Source of the DNA: Cacajao melanocephalus
Taxonomy: Eukaryota > Chordata > Mammalia > Primates > Pitheciidae
DNA: 64,000 bases
Reading direction: 5' to 3'
Assembly (NCBI GenBank): GCA_963573385.1
Contig: CAUYLG010033143.1
Span: 38,811-102,810 of the forward strand
Below are positions 28,149 to 41,060 of this stretch, one piece after another. The first letter of the stretch is position 1. Each line of letters opens with the position of its first letter. The notes beneath the pieces were generated by a model, which saw only the letters and a list, made by a program, of their open reading frames with translations, had not been told where the DNA came from and made no database searches. The position numbers were made by a program, and so were the translations under genes.

Positions 28149-30040
28149 GTCACCTATAATTCTTAGATTTTGTTACTCATGTCTGTGTTGTCTTGGCTTC
28201 CTCACCTATCATTTGCTCTTCAGCCTGCTCCATTCCATCCCAACACTAGACTGAAAGCGTTTTTGTCAAAGTCACTCTGAGGAAGGAGACCTCTTTCTCT
28301 GAGGCGTCCAAGGCCACTTCCCCTTTAGCCTTCTGCATTGCATTTCAAAAGGATAAGTTAAAAGTCAGCCAGAGGAGGTCACTGTAGGGACCGGTCGGCG
28401 CTGCTGGCCAGGTTAAGGATTAAACCGCCTACTGCTAACCACAACCCTATCTATAGCTCACAGACATGGTATGGAGAAGTTTTCCCTGGAAAGCATTGTT
28501 CTTGCTCAGCGGCTCAGAGCCCCCACCTAGTTGCGTTCCCCGCACTCTGGACCCTCTCACATGTGCACCTCTTAGACTGTAAGCATTTAAAAGGGCCAGG
28601 GTTTTCTTTGTCTGGGAGCTCGGTTGTTGAGGCACCTATGCCTGCCACAGTTCCTGGCCAAATAAAATGACCACTTCCTTCCCTGTTCGGTGTTTGAGTG
28701 GTTTGTTCATGGCTGCTCCTGCTTCAACTATTGTCCAAGATGCTACTCATTCTCACTGCCAGGCAGAGGAGTTGGAAAACTTTATCCAGGAAGAAAGGGA
28801 AGGCTTCAGGTGTGCCTTGATAGAGACTGTTGTGGTGAGGAATCTGTAGGTGGGCTAACTGGAAGAAAGTTGTCCTATGTGGTTGGATAGAAGTGCATAT
28901 TTAGCTCTCTCTGGCTGGTCCTTAGTTGGAAATTAGCAATAAAATGAGGGAAGCTGTATGTTACTAATCGGGTCCTGGCATCGTGAGACTGATTGCTACA
29001 GGGGTTATTTGGCTTCTTGGAGCAGTTGTTAGATTTGGTGGTCTGACTTCCTATAAAATTGACTTGTAAATAGCAGGCTGGCTTCCTGGGCTGGCTCCGG
29101 CAGATCATTGGTTGGTTTCCTGGGCTAGCTGCTGAAGGTTGCTGGGTTTTTTCCCGATGGTCTGGCCGTTGTCAGCTCCTTAGGAGACCTGCAGTCCTCT
29201 ACCCTTTGGCTATGTCCACGGGCACTTCTTCAGGGTCAGCAGAAGAGCATCTCTCACTCGTATGCATTCTGTGAAGATGGCGTTTTATGACAGTCCTTAT
29301 GTAATCGCAGGAGTGACATCCCATCACTGTTACCACATTCTATTGGCTACAAGCAAGTCACAAGTCCTGCCCGCACTGAAGAGGGAGGATTCTTTGGAAT
29401 GTAACTGGGGGCTGGAGATCATCAGTCGTTTTGCCTACTACTTAGGATAATGCCTAACACGAGAAGAGAGAGAATGACCCCCGCAAGGAGAGCCCGGATC
29501 CTGGAGAACAACTGTTGGCCACTCCCATTCATCGGTTTTCCACCAGATGACATCTGTGCTTGGGGTTTCACCCATAAACTTGCAGAAGAAGGAGCACTAA
29601 AAAGAAGCCAGTTCCAGGAACACTGTGCTGGCTCCGCCTTGGGGGCTGGAAGGAGGAAAGCCCAAGGGCTGCTGGTCCCTGGAAGCCTCTTTTCAATGGT
29701 CCTTGAGCACAGAGGGTTGCATGCTGCCCCGAGAGCCTCTCTCTAACACCTGCAGCTCGGTGGCTGTGGCTGATTTCTGTGAAGAGGCCAGGAGCAGAAA
29801 TTAGAAGATTCCTTTCAAACTCATCTCTCAGTGCCCTACATGGACCCCTCTACCCAGTTAGCAGGAATCTCCTGATTCACTCCCTGGTTCTCTAGCTCTC
29901 TAACGCTCTAAGTGAAAAACTTGCATTTCCAAAAATGTCATTGTTTGCCTCCATGGCTTTCCATGTCTCTTCTGTCTCCCTAAATGTTGGGACCTGAGCC
30001 TGTCCCCATTAGCCCTCCGTTCTATTGTGGGGCAGTGGGC
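28149..30040. other. Intergenic, mostly unrecognised
   Basis: A diverged L2/MIR-like C/T-rich segment may lie at 28,490-28,670 ('CTTAGACTGTAAGC', 'GGGCCAGGGTTTTCTTTGTC'). At 29,074-29,140 a roughly 34-bp unit (GGCTGGCTTCCTGGGCTGGC / GGTTGGTTTCCTGGGCTAGC) is imperfectly repeated. An open frame at 29,450-29,746 (+, 98 codons) has no recognisable domain or splice context. Confidence 0.4.
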
Positions 30041-30044
30041 TCAA

Positions 30045-30345
30045 TACTGGCTGTTACAGTCACCTAGGGAGTCTTAAAATCCTGATACCCAGGTCACACC
30101 CTCATGAGAGCCTCTAAAATGGGACCCAGGCGTAAGAAATTTTATAGCTACCCAGGTGGTTCGAATATGTATCTAAGGTTCTGGAAGTGTCACTATTTGA
30201 AAAGCTGTAGCCTTTAAAGCAGTTCTGGATCACTGGAATCACCTGAGAAGCTCTCAAAAACACTGGTACCTGGGCGTCCCCTGTGGAGATTTTCATGTAA
30301 TTGGTCTGGTGTGTGCTCTGGCCGTCAGGACATTGAAAAGCTCTC
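30045..30345. repeat. Two MER5-like hAT fragments in tandem
   Basis: TTACAGTCACCTAGGGAGTC...GGGACCCAGGCGTAAGAAAT...CTACCCAGGTGGTTCGAATA (30,055-30,175) has the symmetrical MER5 layout. A second half-like piece starts at 30,215 with 'CAGTTCTGGATCACTGGAATCACCTG'. Confidence 0.55.
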
Positions 30346-33300
30346 GAGGTGACGCTAGCACATCCTGGCTCCACATCCACGTAACAAAATGTTCACAGAG
30401 ACCGAGTCTCGTTTTTCTGCTCCGCTCAATAAAGAAAGAGGCAGGTGTTCGGGTTTAAATGTTATTAATAAAATGGTCGTCAGAAAATAAGGCTCTGGGT
30501 TGCTTTTGCTCTGAAAGTAGAAATCATCGAGAATATTAATTCAAGCACAGATCAGATTCCTTGCTTTTAGAAAAGTTTTCCAAACAAGCAGTTGCAATTT
30601 CCCTTTGAGACTAAATTCTTCATGTGTTTTGATTTTTATAAGCAGTATTAAGAGCACCTTATTCAGATTCTCCATCTGGTATGTCAGTTTGAGTTTGTGA
30701 AGCAGTCCTGAAGCATCCTTTTGGTTTCAGCAATGAGATCAGTGTAGACTGGGTTGCCAAAGGAGGGAGCATAGAGAGGTTGGCCCTCAGCTGGAGCCTG
30801 AGGGTAGGCTTGGCTAGGCTGCAGGAAGAGGCTGGAGTTCAGGAGATGACTCAGCAAGGCCAAATGGGTGGAGGTGGGATTGTGCATGGCTTTTGAACAA
30901 CAAAAAATACAACTTAAAGGACACAGGAGGGAGAAAATTTATGGAGGATGAATGTTTTCTAACTAGCTTAATTGATAGAACTCTTTCTTCCTATCCTATC
31001 AGCTACAGATATACTTTAAAGGCACATTCTGCCGTACAATCCCAATTCTGTTTTTCTAGACTAGGGGATTCACTTTCTCCCTGAAGACTTGTTTCTAGAG
31101 ACTCCTGAATTTCTGCTTCAGTCTAAAGTGGCTGTTGTCTAGACCTGCTGGGAGCTCTAATCCCAAGGCATTTTTTTCCCTCCGTGCTTCTAGGGGTGAA
31201 TCTGTTTTTTTTTCTAGAATCTCAAGTCTACCTCTTTTACTTTGTTTTCTCTCTCCTTTTATTGCAGAAAAGCCTTTTAGAGGCTGTGTATATCTGAGAA
31301 TATATATTATTCATGCTCAGTGGACATTTTGGCTAACAATGACATTTTAGTTCAAAATATTTTTTTCCCTCTTAATTTGAAGGCATTTCTCCACTGTGCT
31401 TTACTGTCTGGTGTTGATGAAAGAGATCTAATCAGTGTTAGTCTGAATATCCTTCTCCTTGTAGCTGATCGATTTTCTTTTCCTCTGGAGACTTTTTTTT
31501 TTTGTAAAACGCCCCAAGTTGTAAAATTCACAGGAATCTGTCTGGACTTGATCTTTCATTCATTGCTTTGTTTTATCCAAGAGTATCCTCATATCTTCTT
31601 GTGTTTCCGTTTAATTTACCACAGTTTCACAGTTCTTGATGAACCTCATACAGATCCCATCATTGTTATAGATTTAATTCCTCTTGCCGCTCTTGACTTT
31701 CATTCTAAAGGGATCTGGGGAGGGTAGGGAGGCAAATGCATGTGATTAGTCTACCATTTTTAACTCTACTTCTTCAGACATTTTATTTGGACATTAAAGG
31801 AAAGGATGACCCCAGAAGACTGAAGGACTCAGAGATTCTTGAATGACCTCCTGGGGAAACTGTGGCTCTGTCAGTGGTGACCTGAAGAAGTGACATCAGG
31901 GAGGCTTCCATGTGCTCTGCCCTTAAGCAAACTGTGACATCACTTTTTAATTGAATAAAAAAGAATATTCCAATATCTTCTGGGCAATTTCCATTGTTCC
32001 TGTGCTTATGTTTATGCAGAGTGGAAATTATATGGACAGCTTACTGCCTCAACTCCACATGTCCAGAACTTCTGGATAGCACCTGAGGCTGGTCCAGGCA
32101 AGCATTTGAGTTCTTCTATTTCAGTGCAGTTTGTAGTTGGCACTTGAGTTGCATCCTAAACTTGAAGATGATGTTACTTATTCGAGTGTGAAATAATAAA
32201 AAAAAAAATCAACATAGGATGGTTTTGACCAGACATTGTGTAAGCTTAAGAAAAGGCATGAGTGCCCTTTTTCCTGGCTAAGTCCTGCTTGTGATCAGGA
32301 GGAATTATAGATTCCCTACAGAGAATGAGGAGCTAAGACTAGCAGGGCATCTCTGTCTCCTTTCCAGGCTGGGGACCAGTAACATGGGAAGACTGTGGAG
32401 CTCTGTTTAACTTAGCATGGTGTGGGGCCAGAAGAATTATGGATGAGGGGTATTGAGGCACACAGGCCTACTAAGGCAGAGCCATAGAATTACCACACCC
32501 TCTGGGTGGCCGAAGAAACCTACATGGACCAATGAGGAAAGGCTGGAGGGAAAAAGGGCATCTCTGCAGAGTGAATACAGAATGACAACCATCAGTAGGA
32601 TGCCTCCCAGGGTGTGGACTGGGGCCGCGATGGGAGAAATGGAATTGACTGATACTTAGTTTTCTCCATGGCTCTCTTTTATGGGTGGGTCAAACACAAG
32701 TGTGTTAGACCTGCTGGTCTCCAAAAACCATGGCTCACTGGGCAAATGATTGCTGAGAACAATGGCTCTCTCAGGTTAGATGCCCACTTGGGGGAACATT
32801 TGATGCCTACTCAGCAGAGTGTCTGCCCCAGCTCCCACATGCTTTGCATCCTTATTCACCTACCAGATGTCCAAAGCCTGGGACTGTGATTGTCCCCTCC
32901 AACTGGAGGGCGTCTGCTCCTATTTCACCCCGGCTCCATCTCCTTCCAAAGGAGCTGAGTCCGTGTTGGAGCTGATGTTTCCTAGAAAGAGCCTACTCTC
33001 CTCTCTGTCTGATTCTGGTCTGTGCCCTTAGCTCTCCTATGAAAGAGCTCTGGGAGCAGAAACTGCAGAAGCCTTCATCTCTCTTGTTCACCCCATCCCC
33101 ACTAGACAGTGTCCTGTCCCTGCCACCTTGTCTCAGTCTCATCTCACAGACTCATGGCCAGCCTCAGCCTTTGGCAGAATCACAGAGTGATCTGATCCCA
33201 TCCTAGCGGGTGGAGGGCGTATGTATATGTAATGCTGGGCAGCGGCTTTGTGCCCCTGGCATCTCTAGGTCCTGCCTAGGATGGATCTCCCATGGAAATG

Positions 33301-33520
33301 CTGTTTCAGTGGTAGCAAAACCAGAGAATTCTGTTTGTCCTGTTTACACCATGGCATCACCCTGGAAATAGACACAGAGGGCTTAAACAGGGTGGTAAAA
33401 TTTTCTCACTTTTATCGATAGTCACAACTCTTTCTTGTAAGTAGTTAAGCTCAAATTACAAAGACTTGGTGTATCCATAAAATTGGGATGGTTTCAATGT
33501 AGGATCTGATTCACCACTCT
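30346..33520. other. Intergenic, mostly unrecognised
   Basis: No gene recognised. The segment 31,375-31,700 ('TTGAAGGCATTTCTCCACTG', 'GTCTGGTGTTGATGAAAGAG') resembles an old LINE/LTR 3' region that I cannot name. Open frames at 31,135-31,727 (+) fall in this AT-rich repeat-like text. Confidence 0.4.
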
Positions 33521-33795
33521 GCTCATTTCCCGGGCCTGCTGTCACCAATTACCGCAAACCTGATGGCTTAAAACAACAGAGCCATTTTCATTTTCAGCTC
33601 CGGAGGCTAGAAGTTCAAAATCAGTCCGGGCTGTTTTCTTCTTGGGGGCTCCCGGGGAGAACCTGTTCCATCCTCTCCCACCTTCTGGTGGTGCCTGATA
33701 GCTCTGGCATTCCAAGCCTGTGGCAGCATCATTCCACTCCCGGCCTCCGAGGTCACCTGGAGTTCTCTCTGTGTCTGTGATCACATTTCCCTCTT

Positions 33796-34083
<288 letters not shown>

Positions 34084-34232
34084 TTTCCCTCTTCTTGAAG
34101 GGGCGTCAGTCATTGGATTAGGGCTCACCTCAATCCCCATGACCTCATCTTAACTTGAACATATTTGCAAAGTCCCTATTTCCAAAGAAGGTCACATTCA
34201 CAGGATCTGAGGGATAGGACTTTGACATATAA

Positions 34233-34542
<310 letters not shown>

Positions 34543-34595
34543 TTAACATATTTTTCGTGTGTGTGGTGGGGAGGGACAATTCAACCCAGAATAAT

Positions 34596-36054
34596 TATAA
34601 AAGTAAATTAAAATAATAAACACTAACATGTCATAAATCTTATTATTCTTTCAGCAACAATGTTGTAAAATTTTCTTAGGCTCACAAATAGCCACAACTT
34701 TTTCAAATACACAAACACCAGTCTATAAATACTGAGATTACTGAAAAATGGAAAATAAATGGAAAATAAAATCCTCTCCTAAACTACTAATTAGTGCATG
34801 CAAAAGGAAAAAGTGTCATAAAGGCAAATACTACTCTATAATAAATGGTAAAACAAATATAGAGAAATCAGATTCATATAAGCATGAAACAAATCAGTTT
34901 ATATCTGTTTAAAAAGAATAACTAAGGTTTGTTTCTTGCTGCATCCGATTTAAAGGTGAAAAAAATCTCATTAAGAGGAAATATAATATTTGAAGATAAC
35001 TTTTACTTTCAAAATTCTTTAATTTCTTGCTGTCTTAAACTGTAGAGTCCTAAAGAACAGAAATGGACAATACAGCATTTGGATTGTTTTTCAGTTTTAC
35101 AGTGTTTCATGGATGTATGACACTTAGAGAAACATCAGAGAACTTTGAATTCTACCGATAAATGAAACAGAAAACTTTTAATTCATCGCAGGATAACATT
35201 CCTGCTTCATCCTGACCTATTGGCAGAACACACTCAGCTCATTTTTCCAGCTATGCTTTCCTGCAGCTTTAAGTGAAATGTAGCACCAAGGAGAAAGAAG
35301 AAAAGCTTGTTTAGATGAATGGAATTTAGCCGCTTGCATTAAGTTTCTTTGAATTAATATCTTATCCTGTATATAAGAAGTATAAAGTATAAGACTGATA
35401 CTTTGAAGTATAGGACTTCAAAAGGGGACATTTCAGGAAGGACAAAGGCTTTTAATGAAATTTCCAGGAAATTAGAGGAATTTCAGGCTCGCTTAGCTAA
35501 AGCACTTGTGAACATGCATGTTTGATGAATGATTTCAGTTGAAACCAGTAGGACATAATTACCCAGCACTTGGAAATAAGGACAAGAGAGGGTTAAGGTT
35601 AGTGTCTCCTGTCAATGACATACTGGAACCTTGCTCAACAGACACACCCAAGGATTGTTGTGTGAACTAGGGGAGTGCACCTCTGACTCACTGTTGATCA
35701 AGGACTCAGACTTTATGAAGTTACACTCCCACATGTGTATCTTGTCTGGGAAAGGCAAATCATTTCTATCAGGCAATGAAGATTGCGACAGGTTATGAGT
35801 ATGGTTGCATCGGAGCTCATTAATTAGTCGCAAGTCTAGCACTCTTTACAGTCATTGACCGTCTTATGGTGTTAATGATTACCGTGTTAATGAGCTAAGA
35901 AATCTTAAACCTATACTTATTTTAAATTTTTCCGTAAGAGTAATCTTGGAAAGATTTTTGAATATTGTGCTTTCACACAATTTTGGACTTTTTATCTGTA
36001 TCCTTGTTTTGGTGATGGACTATAAGAGGTATTTTATTTTTTATTTCTTTTTAA
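34596..36054. other. Intergenic, AT-rich, nothing recognised
   Basis: Single-copy-looking AT-rich DNA with no repeat family, exon or RNA gene recognised. Confidence 0.45.
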
Positions 36055-36352
36055 TTTCTTTTTTTAGAGATAGGGTCTCACACTATCATGCCGGCTGGAA
36101 TGCAGTGGTGCGATCATAGCTCACTGCAACCTCGAACTCCTGAGCTCAGGTGATCCTTCTGCCTGAGCCTCCCAAGTAGCCGGAACTACACTACAGGTGC
36201 ATGCCGCCATGACTGGCTAATTTTTAAATTTTCTGTAGAGATGGGGTCTTGCTATGTTGCTGAGGCTGGTCTCCAACGCCTGGCCTCAAATAATCTTCTG
36301 GCTTTGGCCTCCCAAAAAGTTGCAATTCCAAGGGGTGAGCAACTGTACCCAA
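36055..36352 (-). mobile_element. AluJ, minus strand
   Basis: Highly diverged inverted Alu with J diagnostics (CTCGAACTCCTGAGCTCAGG, GGGGTCTTGCTATGTTGCTG). Confidence 0.9.
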
Positions 36353-37610
36353 CATATAAAAGATTATTAATAAAAGCACCAAGGGTGTGTTTTCTTGTGT
36401 CAGGCCCTTGTTAGTCCTGGGAGGAGGCCACAGACCAAAACTCTCTACTGCCCTGCCCTTATCTGTGTGTAGAATAAAATGAAATGCCAGAATAAAATGC
36501 CTCATTTGTTTTCATCTTGGTTTTTTTTTTTTTTTTTTTTTTTTTGCAAATGAAATTCTGTAATGATGGCCTGAGCAGATGTGAAAGAGGCATTTGGAAG
36601 CCATTCCCAGTTATTTCGTTTTATGTTTGGATTAGGGGTGCAAAATGGGCAAGAGAGAGTTGGGGTGGAGTGAAGGTAACAGGAGGTCCCAGGGAAAGGA
36701 GAATTTAACCTGAAGGCAAATTCAGGGACTGTCTGAGCTAAATATCCAAATTTAGCATGCAGAGAGCAGCGATTAATTTCTTTCACAAGCTGCAGAAGAA
36801 CAGATTTCCATTCTTGCTCACACAATTGAACTTGGTAATGCCTACACAACAGATGGCTATTGCCGCTCCCCTGGGTGAAGAAATTATCCCCGCCTCTGGT
36901 GCCCTGTGGGCTGAGTCATCTGCTCCTCTACTTCCTGGCTATGTTTGCTCCTGGCGTCAAACCTTGCTGCTATCCAGCTGGGTTCCAATGATCATTTCAA
37001 AATTAACAGCCTAATGCCATCCTGATGGGACCTGTCCCCACACTTATTGCAAAAAATTGCTGTTACATAAACCAATTTTTTCCTTGTCCTATTTTCTGCC
37101 CCCTTTTCTAAATGTGTTGAGCTTCTGGCTTGAGATTTTTTTGTTTTTTCTGTCCCCTTTCCCTTAGCTCCCAAAGAGAAATCTATCTTGCAAGTAAAGC
37201 ACAGTGTCATGGGGCTACAGGCCTGTTTTGTTTGTCAGTACAGCTCAGGAACTTTCTATACTAGCAAGATATCTGATGTGAGTCCCCATCTAAAGAAGCA
37301 ACTGGAATGAATTTGAAAATCAAGTGGGAAACACCTTGAGTTAGATCTTTGTCTTGCAGTTGAATTCTCTAGTTTCTCCTCTGCCCCATCTAAACGAAGG
37401 CTTATGGAACTAAAAGAAGATGACCCTTTTGCCCTTTAAACTGTACCAATCTATTCCCAGTTTCAAATGCATTGCTCTCCATAACTCTTGCCTGTCCACA
37501 TCTGGCAAATCTGGTAATACACATGGATACCCATGACTTAATATGGAGTGACCTCCTGCACAAGGCTCTGTGAAACCGGCTTCTTGTCTTCTGAAGAGCA
37601 GAGAGCTACC
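36353..37610. other. Intergenic; 25-T homopolymer
   Basis: No gene recognised. The run of 25 T at 36,521-36,545 is not attached to an Alu or L1 that I can see. A 115-codon minus-strand open frame at 36,502-36,849 begins far from any promoter and ends in the oligo-Lys encoded by this run, so I do not call it. Confidence 0.45.
36521..36545. repeat. Poly(T) run, 25 bases
   Basis: Uninterrupted T25. It could be the 3' tail of a minus-strand retroposed sequence covering the bases to its right. Confidence 0.95.
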
Positions 37611-37611
37611 G

Positions 37612-37793
37612 GCAGGTCATCTCAGTCTTGACTATTTACACAGATCACCTGGGGATCTTGTTAAACCACAGGGTCTGATTCAGGAGGTCTGGATGGGGCC
37701 TGAGAGTCTGCATTTCTAGCAAGTTCCCCCATGATGCTGTTGTTCATGCTGTTGGCTCTGGGACTATCCTTTGAGAACTGCTCCTCTGAGGCA
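37612..37793. mobile_element. MER5-type hAT MITE
   Basis: AGATCACCTGGGGATCTTGT, 'GATTCAGGAGGTCTGGATGGGGCCTGAGAG', 'TGCATTTCTAGCAAGTTCCCC' and 'GGGACTATCCTTTGAGAACTGCT' occur in the MER5A order. Confidence 0.85.
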
Positions 37794-37992
37794 TCCCTTC
37801 TGTTCCAGGGCAGCCGGCCTCACCCCCTTTGCCAAAGGCAGAAGCGATGTTCTCTCTACATTGTAAAAGAAACTCTAGGGCCTTTGTTGGCCAAGTCGGC
37901 CCCTCAGTGCACTCTGTCTGCTCTGCTCGATACTGGAGCCCCTAATCACATACGGTTCTTTAAATGCATGTTTAAAGATAAACAAGGTTAAA

Positions 37993-38132
37993 TATTTTGT
38001 TCCTCAGTTGCATGAGCCACATTGCGAGTGCTCAACAGCAACAGGCGTCTAGTGGCTACTGTACCGAGCAGCAGAGGTAAAGAACGTTTCCATGATCATA
38101 GGAAGTCCCGCCAGACAGTGCTGTTCTCCAGG
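37993..38132 (-). mobile_element. hAT-type MITE copy 1
   Basis: GAGCCACATTGCGAGTGCTC, TAGTGGCTACTGTACCGAGC, AGAACGTTTCCATGATCATA and 'GACAGTGCTGTTC' match the MITE also seen at 47,603 (same strand) and 51,243 (opposite strand). Confidence 0.65.
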
Positions 38133-38259
38133 AACTCCAAAAATCATTTCTCTCATCAAAACTGCTGGTTTGAGGCCCACTCACACAGAGTAACAAAGAC
38201 CTGCAGGACAGACATCGGGAGTTCCTTTTGGAATCTGCACAATGAAAGATCCCAAATGG

Positions 38260-38568
<309 letters not shown>

Positions 38569-38569
38569 T

Positions 38570-38752
38570 TAAGCCAGTGGTTCCGAACCACAGATACATG
38601 TGTGAAATACCTGGGAGTCCCAAACAAACTCTGAGGTCCTGGGGTGTGTCAGATGCCAGAGAATCCAAATCGGGATGGGGTTGGGGGCCTTGGTATCCTT
38701 AAATGCATCCTAGGTGGTTCTAATGTGGACCCAAGGTGAGGAATCTCTGCTT
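38570..38752. mobile_element. MER5-type hAT MITE
   Basis: CCAGTGGTTCCGAACCACAG, 'AATACCTGGGAGTCCC', 'GGTTCTAATGTGGACCCAAGG' and 'GAGGAATCTCTGCT' give MER5-like symmetry. Confidence 0.65.
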
Positions 38753-39048
38753 TCCACCTGAACCCAGTGGCATGGCCTGCGCTGACACGGCATGAGGAGG
38801 GCTAGGAAGTATTTTCTGAGCTTCTCAAAATACTCTTGCTTTCAGCTCCTCACAGCTTTTTCAGGGCCTCCATTTTCAGGTGAAGTCTCTGCGAAACTGG
38901 ACTGAAGCTTTAAAAATAATAATAATTTTTAAGTTTTAATAGAGACTAAGAAACTGAGGCATCGTCACTGTGACATTCTCACGCGAGAAGAGATGCTGGC
39001 AGCTGTTGAAGGAGCACTGAGCTTCATTTTGATCTTTCTTTGCTTCAG

Positions 39049-39220
39049 GGTCCGCATATTGAAACCTGCCTCATTTATGAAAGGCAAGAAGGGAAAAGAA
39101 AACATTTTGATGTTAACGCATTTCGTACAACCACCAGTATCCCCATTAATGCTCCAGTCACTGGGAAAAGAATAGTGCCTGGGCCAGGCAGGCCCATGAA
39201 AATCATACAAACAGTTACAG
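39049..39220 (+). other. Unexplained exon-like open segment
   Basis: A 172-base block free of recognised repeats, preceded by a pyrimidine-rich acceptor (TTTGATCTTTCTTTGCTTCAG/GG) and followed by a consensus donor (GTTACAG/GTGAGG). It is open in the frame that reads GGT CCG CAT ATT, giving a mixed-polarity peptide with segments such as HIETCLIYERQEGKRKH and INAPVTGKRIVPGPGRP. It would start in phase 0 and end in phase 1. I do not recognise the protein. No second exon was found nearby, and it lies about 5.7 kb beyond the SLC24A3 3' end on the other strand. It may be an orphan exon, a decayed gene or chance. Confidence 0.3.
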
Positions 39221-39354
39221 GTGAGGAATTTCATCTTTGGTTGGATTCGACTCTCCAAGTGATGACTACCTTTGGATGTAAGGGACACATTAAGGGTTGC
39301 TCCTGAGATTTTGAACTCTCTGTGCTAGATACATCCAGTAAGAAAATATGTTTT

Positions 39355-39676
39355 GGCCGTGCACAGTGGCTCATGCCTGTAATTCCAGCACTTTGGGAGG
39401 CTGAGGTGGGCAGATCACGAGGTCAGGAGTTCAAGACCAGCTTGGCCAACATGGTGAAACCCCATCTCTACTAAAAAAATTAAAATTAGCTGTGCTTGGT
39501 GGTACATGCCTGTAATCCCAGCTATTCAGGAGGCTGAGGCAGGAGAATCACTTGAACCTGGGAGGCAGAGGTTGCAGTGAACTGAATCACACGACTGCAC
39601 TCCAGCCTGGGCGACAGAGTGAGACTCTGTCTCAAAAAAAAAAAAAGAAAAAAAAGAAAGAAAAAAAGAAAAGAAA
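39355..39676 (+). mobile_element. AluSg-like, plus strand
   Basis: GGCCGTGCACAGTGGCTCAT through an A-rich AAAAAGAAAAG tail. Target-site duplication AGAAAATATGTTTT / AGAAAACACATTTT. Confidence 0.95.
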
Positions 39677-40089
39677 AGAAAACACATTTTATAAAGATTT
39701 AAAAGCAAAGTTTCCTGGTTTCTGCCTTATGCTCATGTAACTGCTTTCAGAGAAATAGGGAGTGTAGAAAGACCTGTTTAGAAACAATACGTATTACAGC
39801 AAAGACAGCGTAGGCCTTTCAGCTAAACTGGCATTTGAACTGCCGTAATGACACAGTCCAGATGATGGACCCTGTCAGTGTGAGTATCTGAGCTGTCACA
39901 GGTCCACATACACCCGACATGCCTTCGAAGCGTCTTCTGTTTTGTTAGGAATCACTTACGATCTTTTCTTGGCAGCTGGCCATCTGCCACCACAGAGATT
40001 CCTTTTGCTGGGTTGAAAATATACCGAGGACAAGCCCTATTTGACTTTGTGCCTGTGTATAACCCACACTTACTAATTTAAAAATCAGG

Positions 40090-41060
40090 CCTATAAACAG
40101 GCATATGAAAAAGTGCTCAACATCACTGACCAACAGGAAATGCAAATCAAAACTACAATGAGATATCGTCTCACCCCATTGAAAATGGCTTTTATCCAAA
40201 GACAGATGATAACAAACGCTGGCCAGGATGTGGAGAAAAGAGAATCTTCATACACTGTTGGTGGGAATGTAAATTAGTACTAATACAACCACTATGGAGA
40301 ACAGTTTGGAGGTTCCTCAAAAAACTAAAAATAAAGCTACCAGCTATCCCACTGCTAGGTAAATACCACCCCCACCAAAAAAAAAAAAAAAAAAAAAAAA
40401 ATAAATCAGGATGTTGAGATGACTGCACTTCCATGCTTGTTGCAGCTCTGTTCACCATAGCCAGGATTTGGAAGCAACCTAAGTGTCCATCAACAGATGA
40501 ATGGAAAAAGAAAATGTGGTACATATTCATCATGGAGCCACATCACTGTTCAGCCACAGAGAAGAATGAGATCTTGTCATTTCCAACAACATGGATGAAG
40601 TTGGAGGTCATTATGTTCAGCGAAATCCACCAGGCACACAAAGACAAACTTTACATGTTCTCACTTAATTGTGGGAGCTAAAAATTAAAACAATTGAACT
40701 CATGGAGATGGAGGGTAGGGGGATTGTTACCAGAGGCTGGGAAGGGTAGTGTGGAGTTTGGGAGGGGAAGTGGGGATAGTTATGGGTACAAAAAAATAGA
40801 AAGAATGAAAAGACCTAGTATTTGCTAGGATAATGGGGTGACTATAGTCGATAATAATTTACTTGTACATTTTAAATAACTAAGAGTATAACTGAATTGT
40901 TTGTAACACAAAGGGTAAATGCATGAGGTGACAGATACCCCATTTACCCTGATGAGATTATCACACGTTGTAGGCCTCTATCAGATATCTCAGGTACTTT
41001 ATAAATATATACCTCTACTATGTGCCCATAAAAATAAAACATAGAAATGAAGTAAAAACA
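40090..41060 (+). mobile_element. L1 LINE 3' end, plus strand, 5' truncated
   Basis: Begins in ORF2 (GTGCTCAACATCACTGACCA, AAACTACAATGAGATATCGT, CAACAGATGAATGGAAAAAG) and continues through the 3' UTR (GGGAGCTAAAAATTAAAACA, AGGATAATGGGGTGACTATA) to GCCCATAAAAATAAAACATA. An A-run of 22 at about 40,379-40,402 replaces the usual sequence near 'ACTGCTAGGTAAATACC'. The reading frame is broken. L1PB/L1MA age class by appearance. Confidence 0.95.

Noticed and set aside
29450..29746. 98-codon plus-strand open frame
   Set aside because: No domain, no clear acceptor/donor and no nearby promoter. Length is within chance for this composition.
31135..31727. Overlapping plus-strand frames of 71 and 135 codons rich in Phe, Leu and Ser
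   Set aside because: Composition and text resemble an old T-rich repeat 3' region. No coding signature.
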